From: Xiphias gladius
Lineage: Eukaryota; Chordata; Actinopteri; Istiophoriformes; Xiphiidae
DNA length: 64,000 bases
NCBI RefSeq assembly: GCF_016859285.1
Contig: NC_053422.1
Coordinates: 11,207,501-11,271,500 of the forward strand
Reading direction: 5' to 3'
In this document: positions 34,081 through 47,273 of the stretch, piece after piece
How positions within the stretch are numbered: the first letter of the stretch is position 1
Layout: the number at the start of each line of letters is the position of its first letter
Notes under the pieces: model-generated
Databases searched by the model: none
Told to the model about the DNA's origin: nothing
Seen by the model: the letters and a program-made list of their open reading frames with translations, nothing else
Translations under genes and position numbers: made by a program

Positions 34081-34142
34081 ATATGAAGAGCATATAAATT
34101 ATAATGCTTTTGTATAGATTAGACTACTCAACAGTAAATACA

Positions 34143-34440
34143 AGTACAGCTGAAATTATTAATCGATTGACTGAAAATTAATTGGCATCTATTTTATTTA
34201 ATGGTTTTACTAATTTTTCATGTAAAAATGCCAAATATTTTATGGTTCCAGGTTTTCAAATGTGGCAATTTGCTGGTTTTTCCTTTTGACTATTTTTTTC
34301 AGTTTTGAGGTTTGGTCTCTTGGTTGGAAAAAACTAGCATTATGAAGGTGTCACTCTGGGTTAAGGGTGATTATGCATTTTTGTCCCTATTTTCTGAATT
34401 TTAACAAGCCAACAATCAATTGATAGTAGTAGTGAATCAG
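34143..34440 (+). repeat. 'CGATTAATC' family MITE copy
   Basis: It starts ACAGCTGAAATTATTAATCG and ends near ACAATCAATTGATAGTAGTA. Internal AAAAATGCCAAATATTTTAT and GGTTTGGTCTCTTGGTTGGA are shared with the copies at 4210 and 8600. This appears to be one of the more complete copies. Confidence 0.6.
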
Positions 34441-34624
34441 CAAAATTGGCCCCAGATGTACCAGCTGCAACATTAGTGATGCTTACAGATGTATTTATCA
34501 ATAATTATAATCTAATAATAAAATATCATTATTCTGAAATGGGCAATTCTGCATAATGAGTACTTTTATTTAGGAGGCTGAAGTCAGGGGAAAGTGAGAC
34601 ATTGTAGTTAAAACCTTAACGCTG

Positions 34625-35000
34625 TTTTAAACCAACTTTCAGATATGTGAAAACTTTATTTTACTTATGAAGGTAAGAAAGGGAGATTTCATTGGTTTTT
34701 TCACATCTACACCACATCAAACGGGGTCTAGATCAAAAACCACTACACTCAGAGCTGTCAAATCTGGACTACATTATCCCCGACAAGCTAAAGACGCTTT
34801 AAAACACAGTTTCAGGTTTGTGAAACTTGTATTCTATTTGCGAAAACGCATAAAATAGCGATTTTAGCGGTTTTTTTTTTTTTGTTTTTTTTTCCCCTCA
34901 GATCTAGACCACACTGGACCCGGTCTGTATCAAACACAACTACACTTAGACTCTTTAAAACACAGTTAAAACTTTATTCTATTTGTGAAAATACATTAAA
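34625..35000 (+). repeat. Diverged tandem duplication, unit about 170 bp
   Basis: Two units align by eye: (a) CACATCAAACGGGGTCTAGA, then CACTACACTCAGAGCT, then GCTTTAAAACACAGTTT, then TTCTATTTGCGAAAACGCAT; (b) CACACTGGACCCGGTCTGTA, then CAACTACACTTAGACT, then CTTTAAAACACAGTT, then TTCTATTTGTGAAAATACAT. A third partial unit precedes them near 34,625. The unit is non-coding. Confidence 0.6.
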
Positions 35001-35169
35001 AAAAAACTTTAATCCAAGACTTTTGCATATAAATTTTACTTTTAAAAGTAAAAGTTCTGACTACTTCTTCCGCCACTAAACCTCTGTGCGTTAGATTAGG
35101 GCATCACGCATTCCCTTAAAGGCAGCACGGTAAATCCACACCCTCGAGTGTAAATCTGACATGAACATT

Positions 35170-35568
35170 ATTATGACTTTACCAAATGATGTTGCTGGTG
35201 TCCTTTGACGGCGTGTGTGGGACAGCGCTGAGAAGCTGCAGCCAGTCTCCGGCCCACACTCCGAGGCAGAAGGTGGCGTTGTGACTCCTCGTACCGCCGT
35301 TAAAAATGAAGGCGATGTATCCGAGCAGGCGAATAACTCGGCAGGGAGAGGGAGTACAGGAGTAGTCAGTCCACATAGCCTGCTGCCTCTAGTCCGCACG
35401 GTGCTGAACCCGCCGCAAAATGCCAGCTATGTAGTCCGACCAGCCCGTTCCCTGACACCGAGCGGGACGCTAGAGAAGACCGGATATTTGGAGCTTCCTG
35501 ACGGAATGGCGCACACTAACCGGGGTATTTCGACTTCTGGGCTCCGTTGAAGATTGTGACCCCATCCA

Positions 35569-35603
<35 letters not shown>

Positions 35604-35779
35604 CAACAACCACCGCTGGCTAATAAGCTAACAGCTGTCACGCCGGAAAGGCCGCCGCTTCCGCCGCCGCCGCCGAACCGGGTGGGGATTTAACTTTCTC
35701 TCCCCATAACGTCTGGACTGAACCAACAGAAAGTCGCTGTAGCCACCGATAAACTGCTATTTATTATATATCGGTAAGA
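35170..35779 (+). promoter_or_regulatory. CpG-rich TATA-less promoter and 5' leader of ocrl
   Basis: This is the most CpG-rich stretch of the window (GGCCGCCGCTTCCGCCGCCG near 35,650). It holds a (CAG)n(CAA)n tract at 35,570-35,610 and ends at the ocrl start codon. GCTAAC/GTTAGC hexamers occur at 35,627 and, after the first exon, at 35,893-35,937 and 36,125. Open frames across it on both strands look like composition artefacts. Confidence 0.65.
35570..35611 (+). repeat. (CAG)n(CAA)n trinucleotide repeat in the ocrl leader region
   Basis: About nine CAG units followed by five CAA units. It lies upstream of the ATG, so any transcript would carry it untranslated. Confidence 0.95.
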
Positions 35780-38700
35780 ATGGATACATCTTTGGGAATA
35801 TGCGAGGAGGAATGCTTGGCAATATCCTTTTCTAATTAAGTTACAATCATTTTTAATGTGGTTTTTTTTTTTCCAGTTTGCTTTAGCTCGTTGGCTAACG
35901 TTAGCCGTCAGTTAACGTTAGCAACTCGGCTAACTTGTAATCATTTGATAAAAAGATGTAGTAACCGTCAACAGTGTTTTTAGTAGATAACACTGACACC
36001 AGGAGGAGTGTAACAACCTGATTGTTTTATAGCTACCACAGTTACCTTTGGATTCCGCTCATTACTAACCATCCCACTGTGACCAATCTCATCAAATTAA
36101 ACCCACTTGTTCTTGAACATAATAACGTTAGCCGTGATTTTGTTTCACAGTAGCTACATTAGCCGCCACCGAACTGCTTGCTTCCCTCTGTCACATTAAT
36201 TTGCCTCCTCATTTTCAATCAGCACGGCTTCCTCTAACAGAGCTCGCCACTTCCGAGTATCCCCGGTCTAACCTCACACATACTAACCTAAAGCTTACCG
36301 CGAGGCGCCTGTCTGCGGTCAAGTAAAATGAACACCTGAGTGCTTTGTGATGTGTCCCCGGGGCCTTTTTCATCCTCAGTCACAATACTTCCTTGATTGT
36401 TCTGCTCACACTGTGAGAGGTCAGGAGCTGAGGTCTGGCCAGAAGGAGCCCAGACTACTGTCACTAATTGAGCGCAGTGGAGAGTTTATGTAAGTATCAG
36501 AGAACCTGCTGACTGAAAATGTATGTGTTTTTTTGGTCAGGCAGTAGGTAAATCTAGTGACATGTCGCAGATTGCCCGGAACACCTTGAGATTTTTTAGA
36601 TGTTCATCTGCAGCATCAGCTTCCTTTTAGCTCCTGCTTTATTGTGATGAAATTCGAAGTTTTTGACAGCTCTTGTGTGTGTTTTTGAAGTCACTTGCTG
36701 AGCTGTGGTACATCTGAAAGTGTCAGGCCTACTCTCCTGGGCGGGTCTCTTTACTGTTTTATATTTTCAGCAGTGTTCAGTTGACGTGCACCAAATAGCT
36801 GTGCTGTGTTTTAGGCCAGACTGAAATACTTGGTTTAACATGCAAATGAACTGGTACCAAGATGGTTCAAATTACAATCCCCATAAAGTGGCTACAGTGA
36901 GATGATTTAGGATTGTACGGTTTGATTATTGTGTTTTAGGATTGGTTGTTTTGTCTTATATAATGAATGGATTTTATAGCAAATGACAATAGATAAGCAT
37001 TATATTATTGGCGGCAGCAATTGCAGCTATATCAAATGGGTAAGGTATATTAGAAAAATATAAAAATTGCAATATTTCAATTTTCCAGATGAAAAGGCAA
37101 AAATACCTGGCCATACACAGCTCCTTAGGACCTGGAACAACTGTTGCATGTTATGGTCACAAAAATTTGCAGTGTCAGGTGTCCAGTAGCCTAACTAAAA
37201 GAAATTTGTTGCTGCAGACTTCATTGACTTCCTCTTCAGAGGTCAGAAAGTCAGCTACATGACAGTGCTGACCATGGAGCTATAGGGATTTGTTTCAGTA
37301 TTACATCAACTGGATTTTAGGATTTTTAACTTTGTTTAATCACAACAGCTCCAGGTCCTGCAGCTGATGGGACGGGCTGTCTACACACACACACCACCCT
37401 GCTGCCCAATCAGATTTACTCTGATTTGGGATTTATCTGTTAGTCACATGCGCAAAACCCGATGCTGTTTTCTTGTCAGGTCAAGCATTTTTTTTTATTT
37501 TGTGAAAGAGGATTTTGTGGGTGACTGCAGTGGGTGTGTTAAATCATCGGCGTTGACTGTGTTTGTAGCAGGTTGGAGCGTGCACTAGTGTGAGTGAGAA
37601 AGCAATTAGACCCACCAGTAGCCAGCTCACTACCCATTATCCAGAATTCCACTTAGTCCTGCACTGTAATGAGACTCACATGGGCACACAAGCTTCTTGC
37701 TCAGCTAATTGCGTTAAAACCACACATACTAAACTCAGGAGGGGTTCTGACAGGGCAAAATGGTGAAGAGTTATGGGAACCAGGTGCTATCAGGGTTTCA
37801 GTTGGTGCCGTACAAGATACTATAACAATTACTTGTCAACCTATGAGAGTGACATCAGTTGACTGAATTGTATGGGACAAGACATTTATCACAAGGTGAA
37901 CAACATAACAGAAGAAGCGCATTATACTACAACAGCCCTGAAGTAAATACCAATGTGAACCTGGCAATTTTTGGTTTTGCTGAGACTGTCTAAATGTTTT
38001 TTTCTTTTTTTGTTTTTTTAACTCATTGTTCATTTTTGAGGTTGTTTATCAGTGTTGTTAATTAAAGATCTCATTAAGCGTCTTCTAGTCAGTGTTGGCC
38101 AAGTTTTACTTGTGACCACCTGTTGTCTTTGCCAGTGCAGTTTTTCCTGTGTTTGGCATTTACTGTTACGATTTTTTCAAGCTATTCTTTTTGCCACAAT
38201 TGTTACTTGTGCAGACTTTGCAGTTATAATAAAGGTGACATAAGGCGAATTACAGAGGTTCAAAGAGGACAGATAATAGAAGCTTTAAATGATAACCCCA
38301 AAAATAAACATCAAGTTGAAGCAACATAGCTGACAGTCTGAGTTAAACTCAGACATCGTGGGTTTCACCAGGTTCGTATTTAGTTCAGTGCTGCTGTATT
38401 GTAAGGCCTTTCTGTTGTTATGTCCACCACCTTGAAGAGGGGATGTTCTTTGCCGTTAGTTGTCATGTAGCTTAAGACATCAAAAGGGCCCGTTGCTGAG
38501 TCTGTGGAACTGCGAGTCCCTCTGACACATTTAGGGCAGCGGGGCTGAATCATTTCCTTTCAACAGTAATCCGACTTACTGTGAGGTGGACAGGAAGTGT
38601 GGGAACTGCCCAGTGTGCTACTTTGACCCCTGGCTGTTAGTCAGCCATTGTTAGAGAGTGAAATATGACGCCTGCTACATTAACCGACATCATAAATTTG

Positions 38701-41700
38701 AAGGTAGTTATATTGACTATTTAACGACCCGAAGCTAAGCTCCTCTTATTTTGCTCCAGGTGATACAGCGGACTTTTATCAACAAAACTTGACTGAAGCA
38801 GAACACTTGTTAGTTCATTTTGTGCCATTGTTTTCTTATTCAACTAAAGTAACTGAACTGCTAATGCGACTAAAGGAGACTTTTGCATGTCTGCATGTGC
38901 AAGATTTCTGAAAATCTTAAATTCACATTTTAATCACTTGGTAATTATAATCTAATCCTAAGAGTACATATGCCAATATTGCATCTGAAATGCTCAGTTA
39001 TTCTGATAATTTCATACTGAATGCTGTGCATGAAACACAATTTTTATTGCAAGAGAATGGCTTTAATGAGAAAATGAGAAATTGCTGCAGCTCGTCTGTC
39101 TGTATTTGTATTTTTAGATGGTTTTCTTCATAATCTTAAATGATTTTACGCCACAGAGGTGATGTTAAGTGAGAGTCTATGCTGTTCTTATCCAGATTGG
39201 GTGTTTTGGCCACCCCTGAAGCTGTTGTGTCTCGTCCAGTTGCTCAGCTGTCTATACCTATCAATGGTAATTTTGAAATTGTAAGAGGTAAGTGTTTTTT
39301 TTTTGTCCTGAATATCAAAACCACAATATTAACTTTTGGATATTCTCAATATAATTAAATGTTCAAGATATTTGAAGTCTTCAGCTGCTATGAACTATTA
39401 TTCATTTCTGTGTATTGTTATGTAAGATGTTTGTGATTCCTATCCAATAGACGCAGCCTGTGGCATTGAGCCACACATTCTTTAACCCCATTCATAGTAG
39501 TGTTAATGTTTACTAAGGGTCATGGCACAGTGGTGTACAATTGAAAGTCCAGGGATCATTTTCTTTGCCTTTGGAAGACAACATTTAAAAATCAAAAATC
39601 AAAACATGACACCTAGAGCCTGTTGAAATAATTTAAAACACCTTTGACATTTGACCCGCATGGGCACCGTTGAAGCTCTTGTTCCTCTTGCATTTCAGAA
39701 GCTGAAGAAGCTCTTCTTATTGACTTTTCAGTAGATTGTAAGTATTTTTTAGCTCCCTTCAGGTTAAAGAATTCCTCAGATTTGTTTTCCAACAGATTAT
39801 GTTTTGGTCTTTCAAGGAAGCCAGAAAAAATAAAATTGGCCTGTATTATGGCAACTAGAGAGCTAAAACATGGCATTTATTGCAACACATGCCTTCAGCT
39901 AAGTGTCTTTATTTAGTAGCAGACGTAGGTCCTGAGTTGCCAGGGCTCCCTGAAAGAATGCTGAATTGGTTCACTGTTAAATCACATTGCTTTGTTTTCG
40001 AGACAGTCTGCATTTCTAATGTTAGCAAAGTCTAAAGGTGACCAACATGTGTGAGTGTTTTCTGTACCCCTCTCAAGCCTTTGTTAGGATACGAATTAAA
40101 GGTGAAAAAGCTCCGGAGCTGCTGTTGGAACTACAGGATGATGATCGGACTCAGACTTTCTTTGCCCAGGTGAAGAGTGCTCAGCAACAAGGTAAGACTC
40201 CTCTGTCTTTTAGTAGACCAAAACAGTTGGATGATTAATTCATTAATCAGTCATGTAACATTTATTTAAAGAGGGTCGATTACACTGCTTGCTGATTTCC
40301 TGTACATTCATGCCACATTGGTGAAAATACTCATTTGGCTGCTATTTTTGAAATCAGGTTCACCTTTAAACATGCCAGCTCACCTCTAAGAATGGAGCCG
40401 GAAGGGCCTATGCTTTCATGGCTACATTTCTTTTATCTGTTTAACCGATAACACTTAAATAAATTAGCAAACTTTTTTTCCCCCACCAGAATTACTAGAT
40501 GTGTCTTTGAGTGCAGTATACAGTGACAAAATTCCTACAAAGTAGTGGGAATCTCCTTCTGAGAGCATTTTTGAATTTGTTGATAAAAATGAAATATGAT
40601 ATATTGGGCAAGTGTGGTATTTTTTTGTATGTACTATTTTTTTTTAGGAATATTTGGTTTATTTATGTATTCAATGTATTCAATGTATTCAAGATATTCT
40701 CTTGATCTTAAAAGCAGTTGCATATGAAACTTTGCTACCGTAGCATGCTGGAATTAATAGTGGCTCATTATGTGGCTTGCAAAGAACTGCCAAATGAAAA
40801 ATCTTTGCCAATTTAAAACCTAATTGGCTTAAGTAGGAGGAAACTGACATGTGAACAAACTTGTCACATACATTTGTATAGTAATGAGGTAAAACTTATT
40901 TTTGAAAACTTTGTTTTAGCACTCTTGATGACAAACTGCTCGTTCTGTGAGCATATGTGCTATTTGTCATGGTGATCTTAGCGGGACATGAAGCAATCCA
41001 AGTAGTACTTGTTGTTGTATGTAAACTGTTGCTACTAATCCATGTTTTGGTTGCCACCTCATTAACCAACACTCTGAAAAAAATAATACGTTTTGAAAAA
41101 AGTTCGTGGTGGGGCACTGAGTTGTGATTATTTTTATACTGAGAACCTGTTCACCCAGTTTCACTATTACTGTCATTTGCTTTCATTCTCTGATAATATT
41201 AGTAACATCCTGTTGTAATCAGTCATAGTACAGTGAAACTTTTCCCTCTTCAGTCTTGTTACCCAATAGACCACTTGTTAGCTGGTATCCACTTCTTCCT
41301 GTAATGAAAACATTGCTCTTCTGGTGTGGCTAATTTTTATCTGAGTTCATATTTACATTGAGAAAGGTCAGCTGAAACAAGATGTGAATTTACTTAAGTA
41401 TTGTCCAAGTTTTCATAATTCATATTGGCTTCATGATAGCTTTGTTTGTTTTCTCACACAAGCTGTAGCACCTGTATTGTTTATTTTATACACAGCTTAA
41501 GATAATTCCCCAGAAGATCTTTCTACTGCTTGAGTAAGGTTGTGTTGAGTCTTGATCATTGTGCGCTTCCTTCTGACAATGCTGTTTAATCTTCTCAGTT
41601 GAATCCAGACCCAAAAAACTCAAAGCGATGGAGCCCCTTGCCCCAACGACCCCAAGGGTTCCAGTCCCCGTCCCACCACAAAGAGCAAACAAGACTGCTA

Positions 41701-44700
41701 ACTCTGTGGGCTCTGGAGGGAACCCATCCAAATCTGCCACTGCACCGCCTCCTAACCTCAACAGCACTTCAACAAATCAGACTAAGACAGGTAATGTACA
41801 GATACACAGTGTTTACATTCAGAAAAGTCAAACAGGGAAAAAAAATGCATAAATGATAGCTGGTGTGAAAACAAAGCCCTAAAAGTAATTATTTCAGTTA
41901 TAATTTATTCCTAATTAGTTTCCATTGCTGTTAGAATGAATCCTCTGTTTTTGAAATTGCTATTACTGAAGATCCAGCTCAGTCGCTTGCCTCAGACTTT
42001 GGTTTTGAAGACAACTTCAACCATGCTCTCAAAGTGGAGGAAAAGAAGAACCACCAGAATCGCATGGTTGCCTCTAGGGAGCCTCCTCCTGTTCCCCCGC
42101 TACCTCCTCGAAAAGCCTCTTACACTCCACCCAATCCTCTGCCTCCTGCACCTGTCCCTAAAGAGAGAGCTGTCTCCGCACAGGCAAAAGAAAACTCCTT
42201 CATCACCAACACCAAACCAGAGTAAGTTAACCTGTCAGGACAGCAGAAACACTGGAGACTGGTATTTCATTGTAAATCTATTTCATATCAGTTAAAATAT
42301 TTTACATTACATACAGTGGCTTCCGAAAGTATTCAGAGCCCTTCACTTTTTGCAAACTTAATCACGTTGTAGATTTAATTTTTAATAGATAAAATTGACA
42401 TTTTTGCCCAATGATCTACACTGAGTAACCCATAATGACAAAGTGAAAGCAAGTTTTTAGACATTTTTGCAAATTTATTTAAAATTAAAAACTGAAATCT
42501 CTCATTCACAAAAGTATTCAGACCCTTTGCTGTGGCACTCCAAATTTTGATAAGGTGCACCCTGTTTTCTTTAATTTTCCTTGATGTGTCTACAACCTGA
42601 TTGGAGTCCATTTGTAGCAAACTGAATTGATTGGAAATCAACCCTTTTGGCAGTACTCCAAACACTATGTCTGGCAAACATCAGCCACTGCTCATCACCT
42701 GTCTAATACATGCTTCACCATATTACTATGGTGAAGCATGGTGGTGGCAGCATCATGCTATGGGGGTGCTTCTCAGTGGCAGGGACAGGGAGACTGGTCA
42801 GAATTGAGAGAAAGATGAATGCAGCCAAATACAGAGAGAGCCTTGAAGAGAACCTGCTCCAAAGTGCACATGAACTGTCGCTGGGGCATTGGTTCACCTT
42901 TCAGCCTGACAATGACTTGAAGCATACGACCAAGACAACACTGGACTGGCCTCGGGACAAGTCTGTCTGTCTTTGAGTGGACGAGCCAAAGGCGAGACTT
43001 AAACCTATAGAACATCTGTGGAGAGACCTGAAGATGGCAGTTCCCATCCAATCTGACAGAGCTTGAGAGGGTCTGACAGGAAGAATGACAGAAACTGCCC
43101 AAATCTAGGTGTGCAAATCTGGTCGAGACTTACCCAAGACGACTCAAAGCTGTAATTGCTGCTAAAGGGGCTTCTACAAAGTACTGCGTTAAGGGTCTGA
43201 ATACTTTTGTGAAGATGAGAGAGAGAGAGATTTTAGTTTTTAATTTTAAATAAATTTGCGAAAAGGTCTAAAAACATGTTTTCATGTTTTCATAATGGGT
43301 TATTGTGTGTAGATTGATGGGCAAAAATGGCAATTTTATTAAATAAAAATTAAATCTACAACACGATAAAGTGTACAAAAAGTGAAAGGTTCTGAATACT
43401 TTCCGAATTCTCTTCCTGAAAGTATCTTAAGTGGAATCTGTCCAAAATATTGCTGCCTACTTTTTCCATTCCAGTAGTTTTAGGTCAGGGTTTGACCGTG
43501 TGGACAGGCCGCCATCCTGGTGTGAGAGCCCCACCACCAACAGCATGAGACAGGCCATGTTCTCCAGCCAGGCAGGACAAAGAGAATATCTCATCAAACA
43601 CCGCCTGGGGAAGAAAGAGAACGAGTATGTGGACATCCAGACTTTCAGGTGAGAGGAGCGTATTTATTCTGTTTATCTTTAGCCCATAGGGCTGTGGGCT
43701 CCCAGTACCACCACTGCTGGCAACCTATTCTGATTACTAAGAGTTCTGCAGCATACACTGTAGAAGTTATTTAGGTAAATTATTCAGGGGAGGTATAGAA
43801 AGGTGAACACATGTCAGACTCCAAAAATGACACGTTCAATTTCAATTCAATTCAATTTTATTTATATAGTGCTAAATCATAACAGAGCTTATCTCAGGGC
43901 ACATAATTATAATAATAGGGCTAATAATAAGGCTAATAATAATAATAATCAGACTAAATACAGTAATAGTAATGATAATCATAATATTTGAAGCAGTGGG
44001 TGATGAGCAGGATCATGGGGAAGTAGGTGGTTTGCTGTTACAGATCCAGACTTTGCAGCTCCAGAGGCATAAATACCTGCAGAAAGCGACAGGAGAAGAG
44101 AGGAGAGAGACAAGAAAGCACAAAACTACAGGAGAGAAAATAAACCAAGTTAGTAACAAACATTGAGGGGATATGAATGCATATGGAGGGAGAGGGAGAG
44201 GGAGAGGAGGAGAGAGGAGCTCGGTACATCATGGGAAGTCCCCCTGCAGTCTAGGCCTATAGCAGCATAACTAGGGGTTAGATCAAGCCAACACTGAGCC
44301 AGCCCTAACCTTCGAGCTTTATCAAAAAGGAAGGTCTTAAGCCTGCTATTAAACGTGGAGAGGGTGTCTGCCTCCCGGACCCAAACTGGAAGATGGTTCC
44401 ACAGTAGAGGAGCCTGATAACTGAAGGCTATTCTGGGAGCGCAGTGTTCTAGTGGGGTAATAGGGTACTATGAGCTCTTTAAGATATGATGCTGCCTGAC
44501 CATTAACGGCTTTGTAGGTGAGGGGGAGGATTTTAAATTCTATCCTGGATTTTACAAAGAGCCAATGCAGAGAAGCTAACACAGGAGAGAGATGATCTCT
44601 TCTCCTAGTTCCTGTCAGTACTCGTGCTGCAGCATTCTGGATTAGCTGGAGAGTATTTAGAGATTTGTTTGGGGCTTGGACCCCGACAATACCTGCCTGC

Positions 44701-47215
44701 AGGTCTTGATGTTGTTGTTGTTGTTGTTACTTGAATTGGCATTTATGGTGAATCAGGAGTTAGAAAGTGCCTATTTTCCCCTCATTAAATGCTTATTTTC
44801 CAATCATTTGCTGTTTTAATACATAAATAAAACCAAATAAAAGATGCTGTTTCATATCTGTTGTATGTTAATGACCATGCAAACTAATTTACATTGCGCT
44901 CAGACCAACCTTGAAAGCCATTTTGTTTGTCTTTAAATATAGTGAAATTGACATAATGACAAGATTTGTTTGGATTGGGGCACTATATTATATAATGTCT
45001 ATTAAGTACTAATAACATATAATATTAAAGTATAACAGAAAGAAAAATGTAAAATATATACATTCTTGTCGAAGATATTGTTAGATTTTTTTTTCATTCA
45101 CAAATGTGAGTTTATTAAAAGAACACTTTTAATTCTTACCATGATTCCATTAACAGTTTAAAATTACATTAAAAAACACAATAAGAACACAAATGCCTCC
45201 ACAATCTGGAATTATGTATCTTAGACACGCTTTTCCCCCATGGTTATAGTATTTATCCATATGTATCAATGCAAATAGACTCAATTTAAGTGTGCTACAA
45301 TAATGTACCTGATTAAGTAGGATACTGTTTTTCACAAAATACTAATACCTAGTTTTAAAACAAGACTAACAGTCTCACCAGGCATTAAACCAACTCTCAA
45401 TACTTGACATTTTTTGATACTTGCAGACACACTTTTTGTTGTACACAGAATTTATAATGGTTTAACACCCAGTCCTATAAAGCATTTATTAATTCTTTTC
45501 ATGGCAGGCTTTGAAACAGCATTCATAAATTTAACAGTAGCTACAAAAGCTATAAAAGAACAGTTAATCTATATAAAATATAAAACATTAAAATGAATCA
45601 TAAGATGTTCGGGTTTTTTTTTCCCCCTAAAAGTGATGCAGGAAATAAATTAATCAATAACTTCTGTAAATGCACTATTCCAAAGTTGTACAAATAGAAT
45701 AAATAGATTAATGGCCAATAAATAAAGAAAATTATATTTTTTCTATATTTATTGACTTTTTCATATATTTGTTTTTCTTTATACTTTCTCCTCATTCATT
45801 TACTGCTTTACCTCCACTTTTCTTTCTTTCTTTCTTTCTTTCTTTCTTTCACTCACTCACTCACTCACTCACTCACTCACTCACTCACTCACTCACTTTT
45901 GGGCCCCAATTAGAATCTATATTACCTCCTGTACACATTTAAAACCTCCTTGAGGTAATCCACATTGTCTACCTTATAACTAATTTAAGTAGTACTTCAG
46001 ACATTAAAAACACAGTTTAACATTTTACTGCCAAAACTGGGAGTATGGGAGGAAACCGGAGCACCCGGAGTAAACCCACGCCGACACAGGGGGGAAACTC
46101 CACACAGCAACAAGTCTCAGGTTGCTGAGGGCTGCAGTGTTACCACTGAGCCACTGTGCGGCCCTATACCGTGCATTCATAAAGTATTATCAGAAAGTGT
46201 TAATCACACTTTGATTTGTTTCAGCTGTATGCTAAAATCATTTGAATTCATTTTTTTCCCTGATCAGTCTACACTCAAAACCCCACAATGACAAAGCAAG
46301 AACAGAGTTTTACTGCTTTTGCTTTGTCATCATGGGGTATTGAGTGTAGATGATAAAAGGAAAACAGGGTTTTACTATTTCCGCTTCGTTATCATTGGGT
46401 AGTGAGTGTGGAGTGATGAGGGGAAAAAAATTAAACAGTTTTAGCATAAGGCTGCAACATAACCAAATGTGAAAAAGATGAAGGGGTCTGAATATTTTCC
46501 GAATGTAGGCTTCTGAGATTGGTTGTTGCTGCAGTGCTGCAAACCTCCTCCAGCTGCAGCTGCTGGTGTGCTGCTTTACAGAATGACGGCACTTAAAAAG
46601 AGGGAGGCAAGTACTTGCAGCAAAACCCATGACTTAGAGCACGTCCTTCCAGACATTCTGGGAGGTTGCCTTCTCTGCAAGCTGAGCAGTGCACTCTTTG
46701 ATGTGGGCTTGCAAAGACCGAGCAATGGCAATGTCGACTGCTGGATCCTCTAATGATATCGCCGACTCCAGCAGGCGCCTGCCACAGAACTACTTCTGCA
46801 GGTCTTTCACCACAGCCTGGCAGACTTTCTTGATCTTCTTAATTTCTGGGCAGAATCCTTCAATGATGGTGAGTCCCTCCATCGTCTGGTTCACTAGACG
46901 TTTGGTGTGGGTGAACCACTCTTCATGGCCTGTTTTCACTTTCTACTTCTGTTTATAGATTCAGGACCAGAGGCAGAAGGACCAGCAGACTTGGTTGTTT
47001 GACGTCGGTCCATTGTCAGCTCAGAGTTGTTGTCCTTCTCAGGAATTATTGCTGGTGTATCTTCTTTTGATACAGCGCTTGTTTGTATTTCTTCCATTTT
47101 CCAGGATACTAACAGGTCTTTGGCAGTTCAGTAGTCTGTGTGAGATCTAACCTGAATCTGGGAAACGGTGGTCCAGAGTCTTAGATTCTAAAATGCCACA
47201 TCAAAGACACACACA

Positions 47216-47273
<58 letters not shown>

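Noticed and set aside
35215-35550. 111-codon open frame in the CpG-rich region before ocrl, and a leucine-run frame on the other strand
   Set aside because: Both follow from high GC and the CAG repeat. They have no family signature and lie in the promoter/leader.
36375-36409. Alternative ocrl exon 2 beginning after CATCCTCAG (in frame, [12 protein letters not shown])
   Set aside because: The frame is open, but no GT donor serves exon 1. The AT-AC pair with donor and branch consensus gives a better match to human OCRL.
41936-41971. Earlier ocrl exon 7 acceptor at 41,935 ([12 protein letters not shown])
   Set aside because: Exon 6 ends in phase 1 and this acceptor would shift the frame. The AG at 41,971 keeps it.
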